The notes beneath the pieces are model-generated. The model did not search any database. It saw only the letters and a list, made by a program, of their open reading frames with translations, and was not told where the DNA came from. Shown here piece by piece: positions 5,837 to 9,196 of a DNA stretch of 9,196 nucleotides (positions are counted from its first letter, which is position 1; the number at the start of each line of letters is the position of its first letter). The stretch lies in assembly GCA_964534765.1 (NCBI GenBank), contig CAZHRJ010000117.1, positions 1 through 9,196 of the forward strand. The letters run 5' to 3'. The position numbers and the translations under genes are program-made. This DNA is from CAZHRJ01 sp964534765. GTDB taxonomy: Bacteria > Lindowbacteria > 2-12-FULL-62-27.

Positions 5837-7120
5837 ATGAGCTTGGCCAAACTACAGAAGTTTATCCAGTATATCAAGGACACAAACATCATGGCGGCGG
5901 ACGATATCGTGCGGGCGGTCCGGCAGATGAGCATGTTCGACCGCCGGCTGGGCCAACTGTCGGCGTTTCGCGGGTTTATCCAGCCGGACCAGATCAACGT
6001 CATTTTGCTGGAACAGTCCAGATCCGGCGGCCTCTTTGGAGAGACGGCGGTCCGGCTTAAACTCATGACACCCCAGCAGGTCGATCTCATCCTCAAACTC
6101 CAAAAAGACGACCTCTTCCTCTTCGCCCAGGCGGCCGTCACGCAGAAGCTGACCACGACCGAGAAGATCATCGGCCACATCAAAACATTTCTGGGATCCA
6201 ACCCCGAGTTGGTCAAGGAGGCCGCCCAGGGGCCGACACAGGAAAAACTCGGGCTCGACCTGCAGATCCGGACGGTTCTCAAAAGTATCGAGGAGATCGC
6301 GCCGTTACCGGCAACAGCGGCCAAGGCCATCGTGATGCTGGAGGACTCCAAAGCCAACCTCGAAGAGGTCGGCAAGGTGCTGAGTCTCGATCCAGGGTTG
6401 TCGTCCACCATTCTGAGAGTCGTCAACTCTGCCTTTTACGGTATGCGCGACCGTATCACGAGCGTGGGCAAGGCGGTGGTGGTGATGGGGATCAAGAAGC
6501 TGCGTCAGATCGTGATTGCGGCGTCGGTGATGCAGAAGTTCCAGGCCGTTCCCCAGGCGTTTGCGCAGACCTTCTGGGAGCGGGCGGTGCGGACGGGAGA
6601 GTGGAGCAAGACGATGGCGGAGGCGAAGCGGATGGACGAAGTCGATGAGATGTTCATCTGCGGACTGCTGCACGATGTCGGCCGTATCCTGATGGCACAG
6701 TATTTCCGGTCCCATCTCACCAAGATCGACCAGATCATGGCCGGCGGGAAAAAAATGCTGGACGCCGAGCGGTCCGTTCTGGGCGGCACCCATGCGGATC
6801 TCGGCGGGTACCTGTTCAATGTCTGGCGCCTGCCCAAGGAGACGGTGCAGTGCGCCATGTTTCACCACCATGATCTGCAGCTGCTGGTGAACACACCGAA
6901 CCTGTCGGAGCAGGTTTTCGTCGTTCACATGGCGTCGTCGATCTGCGACATCGATCCGAACCTGGACGCTCTTGGATACGGAGAACAACTGGATCAGCTC
7001 AGCCGCCGATACGCGGGGCCTCTGAAACTGAACACCAATACACTGAACATGGACAAGCTGGCCGAGAAGGTCGACGCCAATTATGGAAATTTGCTTGCGA
7101 CCTTTTCAGGGAAGGGATAA
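5837..7120 (+). CDS. HDOD-domain signalling protein with N-terminal MshEN-like tandem motif (paralogue 3)
   Basis: A 427-residue cytosolic protein, the third complete HDOD paralogue. MshEN-like motif I (37-60; R37, L38, G39, G46, L57, Q60) is the best in the window. After the five-residue spacer SRSGG, motif II (66-89) keeps G68, V82, L86 and Q89 but has Leu for R1 and Lys for G10. Its half of a ligand site may be weakened. The HDOD domain spans about 150-350. This copy alone keeps the His-Asp pair (H279-D280 in LHDVG), with H319 and H343-345, while the first His is Arg (FWERA). It is thus the least degenerate in the HD centre, though still incomplete. ATG 5837 has no ribosome site and lies seven bases after a -10 box, so a leaderless mRNA is expected. 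The TPR gene follows after 34 bases with a ribosome site and a possible promoter of its own. Enzymatic activity is undetermined. Confidence 0.92.
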   Translation: MSLAKLQKFIQYIKDTNIMAADDIVRAVRQMSMFDRRLGQLSAFRGFIQPDQINVILLEQSRSGGLFGETAVRLKLMTPQQVDLILKLQKDDLFLFAQAAVTQKLTTTEKIIGHIKTFLGSNPELVKEAAQGPTQEKLGLDLQIRTVLKSIEEIAPLPATAAKAIVMLEDSKANLEEVGKVLSLDPGLSSTILRVVNSAFYGMRDRITSVGKAVVVMGIKKLRQIVIAASVMQKFQAVPQAFAQTFWERAVRTGEWSKTMAEAKRMDEVDEMFICGLLHDVGRILMAQYFRSHLTKIDQIMAGGKKMLDAERSVLGGTHADLGGYLFNVWRLPKETVQCAMFHHHDLQLLVNTPNLSEQVFVVHMASSICDIDPNLDALGYGEQLDQLSRRYAGPLKLNTNTLNMDKLAEKVDANYGNLLATFSGKG

Positions 7121-7132
7121 GTTTGGTATACT
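7103..7132 (+). promoter_or_regulatory. possible internal promoter of the TPR gene
   Basis: TTTTCA (7103-7108, four of six), 18 bases, then TATACT (7127-7132, five of six), overlapping the last codons of HDOD gene 3. Transcription would begin near 7139, leaving a short leader that contains GGAG (7144-7147) before ATG 7155. Read-through from HDOD gene 3 is equally possible. Confidence 0.45.
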
Positions 7133-7154
7133 GATTTTGATATGGAGATGACGA

Positions 7155-8081
7155 ATGCCCGCGGCTGATCCGAGACAGAAGCCGATCAAGATGAAGCGGG
7201 GGATGGATGCCCGCGGATATGAAGAGGAACTGAAACGCAAGGTTGCGGAAAAGGAGAAGGATCCGGCGGCGGGTCCGGCCCATCCGGACACGGCGGCGGT
7301 TCTGTCGCGGCTGGGGTCCCTGTACGTTTCGATGTCGAAATGGAAGGACGCGGTGGGGATTCTGGAGCGGGCGCTGGACATCCAGCGAACGCATCTGAAG
7401 GCGGATCATCCGCAGATGCCGCTCACGCTGGGGCTCCTGGCCGAGGCCTATCTGAAACTTGAGAAACACAGTGATGTGGAATTCCGGTTCAATCAGTATG
7501 ACCGCAAGGCGGAAGCCGAAGTCGGGCCGGAGCATCCGCTGGTGGGGGAGATCAAATACAATCTCGGATCATTTTACCGCGTCCGGTCGCGATATCCCGA
7601 ATCCCGCCAATCCTACGAAAAATCGCTTGATATCTGGCATAAGAAACTCCGCCCTGATCATCCGCGCCTCCTGTCGGCCTATACGGAGCTGTCGGGAGTG
7701 TGCCGGATTCTGGGGATGAACGAGCAGGCGGAGACGTTGATCAAGCGGACGATCAAGATCCGAACCAAGGTCCTGGGGGAGGACCATATAAAGGTCGGCG
7801 AGCACTGGAAGGAGCTGGGGGTATTCTACAAGAACATCGGCAAACTCAAGGAGGCCCAGGCGGCCATGGAAAAGGCGCTCGAAATCCTGGCCAAGGGACT
7901 GGGCAAACAAAGCCCGCTACTGTCATATTTGAAAAAGATCATCGCGGACCTTCAAAGAGAGCAGGAAGCGCACGCGGCCGCGGCCGCGGCGCAAAAAAAT
8001 TCGGCTACGCCCGCCGGCCCGGCAAACCCGGCCGCTGTCGGAAACGCCGGCGCCGCTCCGGCCGCGGCGCAGCCAAAATAA
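7155..8081 (+). CDS. kinesin-light-chain-type TPR protein
   Basis: A 308-residue protein made of five 42-residue tetratricopeptide repeats of the kinesin-light-chain/TPR_12 kind. The signature His-Pro pairs sit at residues 43, 85, 127 and 169, with HI at 211 and SP at 253, an exact period of 42. Repeats typically read as LGSLY, then ALDIQ. Such arrays form superhelical protein-binding scaffolds; the bound partner is unknown. The N-terminal 35 residues are charged. The C-terminal 35 residues are an Ala/Pro/Gly-rich, probably disordered tail. No signal peptide is seen, so it is probably cytosolic. ATG 7155 has GGAG seven bases upstream. The stop is 27 bases before a receiver gene, suggesting an operon in which the TPR protein may scaffold the receiver or the HDOD protein (inference). 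Confidence 0.92.
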   Translation: MPAADPRQKPIKMKRGMDARGYEEELKRKVAEKEKDPAAGPAHPDTAAVLSRLGSLYVSMSKWKDAVGILERALDIQRTHLKADHPQMPLTLGLLAEAYLKLEKHSDVEFRFNQYDRKAEAEVGPEHPLVGEIKYNLGSFYRVRSRYPESRQSYEKSLDIWHKKLRPDHPRLLSAYTELSGVCRILGMNEQAETLIKRTIKIRTKVLGEDHIKVGEHWKELGVFYKNIGKLKEAQAAMEKALEILAKGLGKQSPLLSYLKKIIADLQREQEAHAAAAAAQKNSATPAGPANPAAVGNAGAAPAAAQPK

Positions 8082-8108
8082 GGGGAAATCCCGGCAGGGA
8101 GTGGTCAC

Positions 8109-8654
8109 GTGTCGCCAGAAGACGAACAGCCAAAATTTTTCATGCTCGACGAGGGTACGGAGGACTTCTACGCCTTTCCCGACAACTGGGACGTGGACGA
8201 TGAGGAGGAAGTAGAAGTCGATGTTGATTTGAAGAAGATGGTCATTGTGGACGCATCGGTATTTCACCGCAATATTCTGAAAGGCCATCTCGAGGCGGCC
8301 GGATACAAGGTCGCGGGTATGGTGGGCAGCGCGGCTGAGGCCGGGAAGATCATGGAGGAGAGCAAGGCGCGGATGGCCGCGGTGGATTACGATCAGACCG
8401 ACGGCGGCAACGGCCGGGCGTTGCAGCTCATCGCGGCCGTCTATCCCCAGGCGGTTTATCTGGTGACCAGCGGCAAATTCAAAGCCGGCCAGGAAGGCCA
8501 GAGCGGTACGGGAAAGATTTACTGTCTGGGCAAGCCCTTCGAAAAGGACCGGGTGATCGAATTCATGAAAAAAGTCTACGACACCGAGTTCGCCCGGAAA
8601 AAGGCGGCCCGGACCCCCGCCGGGGGCAACACCGCTCCAGCCCCGCCGGCATGA
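8109..8654 (+). CDS. receiver-like protein with acidic N-terminal extension
   Basis: A 181-residue single-domain response regulator. Residues 13-40 are very acidic (DDEEEVEVDVD at the end). The receiver fold spans about 42-158. D48 is followed by Ala49 where a second acidic residue is usual. D93 (AAVDYD) is the likely phospho-acceptor, T120 the switch residue and K142-P143 the conserved Lys-Pro. The segment after D93 (QTDGGNG) lacks the usual proline. The C-terminal 20 residues are Ala/Pro-rich and probably disordered. There is no DNA-binding or enzymatic output domain, so it should act by protein contact. The start is GTG 8109, with AGGGAG (8096-8101) seven bases upstream. It follows the TPR gene by 27 bases and is probably co-transcribed with it. 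Loss of one acidic residue makes normal Mg2+-dependent phosphorylation uncertain. Confidence 0.87.
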   Translation: MSPEDEQPKFFMLDEGTEDFYAFPDNWDVDDEEEVEVDVDLKKMVIVDASVFHRNILKGHLEAAGYKVAGMVGSAAEAGKIMEESKARMAAVDYDQTDGGNGRALQLIAAVYPQAVYLVTSGKFKAGQEGQSGTGKIYCLGKPFEKDRVIEFMKKVYDTEFARKKAARTPAGGNTAPAPPA

Positions 8655-8662
8655 GTGAGGAA

Positions 8663-8896
8663 TTTACCGCAGAGGCGCGGAGATGGCGCAGAGCTGACGC
8701 GGAGAATGAGAGGAAATAGTAATAGGGAAGCCATGAAGGCAGGAATAGGTGGAGGGGAAGAATTCCTGACTTCATGGCTTCCTTATAAAAAAATCGCATG
8801 ACTCCACGGCAAAATAAGTAATTTGAATGATGTGTGGGTAAAATTTGCCAAAGTCGAGTTAAAAACTCTGCGTCATCTCTGCGCCTCTGCAGTGAA
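8663..8896. repeat. nested inverted-repeat element, outer arms
   Basis: The outer arms are 8669-8693 and 8866-8890, complementary in 23 of 25 positions. The match extends weakly to 8663-8693 and 8866-8896. They enclose a second, unrelated inverted repeat (8726-8782). The arms are made of GCAGAGG/GCAGAG-like words. No open reading frame of its own is supported. It fills the gap between the convergent receiver gene and HDOD gene 4, and looks like an interspersed repeat or a pair of them in opposite orientation. Confidence 0.8.
8726..8782. repeat. inner hairpin of the nested repeat
   Basis: The arms 8726-8746 and 8762-8782 pair over 21 positions with a single G-A mismatch (8739/8769) around a 15-base purine-rich loop. 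TTATAAAAAAAT follows on the plus side and no U run is present in either direction, so it is not a standard intrinsic terminator. It could still impede transcription between the two convergent genes. Confidence 0.8.
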
Positions 8897-8911
8897 GGGG
8901 TTGCCTTTCCG

Positions 8912-9196
8912 CTACCCGACAAACCAGCGCATCAGATCCGATACGGTTTTTTCGACCCGCTCCCGCATTGCGGTGACTTTGCCGTGCTCGATCGCGATGA
9001 TCGACCTGTAGTCCTGCGCGATCTGACCGAGGTTCATCCCCTCGCGGAACGGGTCGGCCTCGCCGGCGCCGGCGGAGATGGCGACCGCCATGTTCACGAC
9101 TTTGGCCTCCGGTGTGATGCCGGACATTTGCTGAAGATTCATGCGGGACTGATGATGAAGCATGGCCGCCTGGACCGCCGGCGGCGACAATTGCCA
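8912..9196 (-). CDS. HDOD-domain protein, C-terminal part (paralogue 4, cut by window edge)
   Basis: The last 94 residues of a fourth HDOD protein on the minus strand; the frame is open to the window edge, so the gene continues beyond it. The visible part begins WQLSPPAVQ and runs into MLHHQ. These match WQLPAEIVQ and LLHHH of the protein at 309, including two of the three terminal histidines. The rest follows the C-terminal helical region of the other copies (residues KVVNMA line up with VILVHL of paralogue 1). The TAG stop is at 8912-8914. Whether it also carries the MshEN-like N-terminus cannot be seen. It is not a remnant: truncation is by the window only. Confidence 0.85.
   Translation of the reverse strand, partial: WQLSPPAVQAAMLHHQSRMNLQQMSGITPEAKVVNMAVAISAGAGEADPFREGMNLGQIAQDYRSIIAIEHGKVTAMRERVEKTVSDLMRWFVG

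Noticed and set aside
8726..8782. Hairpin as a classical intrinsic terminator
   Set aside because: The stem is strong but neither side is followed by a run of U in the transcript.
8663..8896. CRISPR array or insertion sequence
   Set aside because: There is only one pair of arms, no regular spacers, no transposase frame and no clear target duplication.
8563..8922. Minus-strand frame of 119 codons across the spacer
   Set aside because: It crosses the inverted repeat and the end of the receiver gene, has no ribosome site and no recognisable domain; it is an artefact of repeat composition.

Overview
The window reads as chromosomal DNA from a Gram-negative-type, moderately high-GC environmental bacterium. 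Genes are tightly packed and the content is almost entirely signal transduction; the phylum cannot be fixed from the sequence. It carries one tRNA-Arg(CCT) gene at the left edge, eight complete protein genes and one gene cut by the right edge.

Layout: tRNA-Arg (minus, 1-74); HDOD protein 1 (plus) meeting a receiver-STAS protein (minus) tail to tail; a 76-bp divergent promoter region; HDOD protein 2 (plus) meeting a soluble Rec-kinase-Rec hybrid (minus), which follows a single-receiver gene (minus); a second divergent promoter region; HDOD protein 3 (plus), then a TPR gene and a further receiver gene (plus); a 257-bp spacer filled by a nested inverted repeat; and the C-terminal part of a fourth HDOD protein (minus). 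The pattern 'HDOD gene, convergent receiver gene, divergent promoters' is therefore repeated.

The main discovery candidate is the N-terminal part of the three complete HDOD proteins. Each carries two 24-residue motifs separated by 5 or 6 residues. Spacing and key residues (R/K1, G3, G10, L/I17, L21, Q24) fit the cyclic-di-GMP-binding MshEN domain of type IV pilus and type II secretion ATPases. The HDOD domain that follows is a relative of the HD/HD-GYP phosphodiesterases with an incomplete metal site. This suggests a small family of c-di-GMP-responsive HDOD adaptors, interleaved with a hybrid kinase and three receivers that each lack part of the phosphorylation site. The ligand and output are inference; the domain pattern is visible.

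At the DNA level, three genes, and perhaps a fourth, have a sigma70-like promoter whose -10 box ends only 7-10 bases before the start codon. This predicts leaderless transcripts. At 2396-2403 two oppositely directed -35 boxes abut in the palindrome TCAATTGA. A run of 13 G at 3728-3740 lies inside the 3' end of the hybrid-kinase gene and sets its C-terminus. There is no gene in 75-308 (tRNA promoter and 5' region of HDOD 1) or in 8655-8911 (nested repeat).
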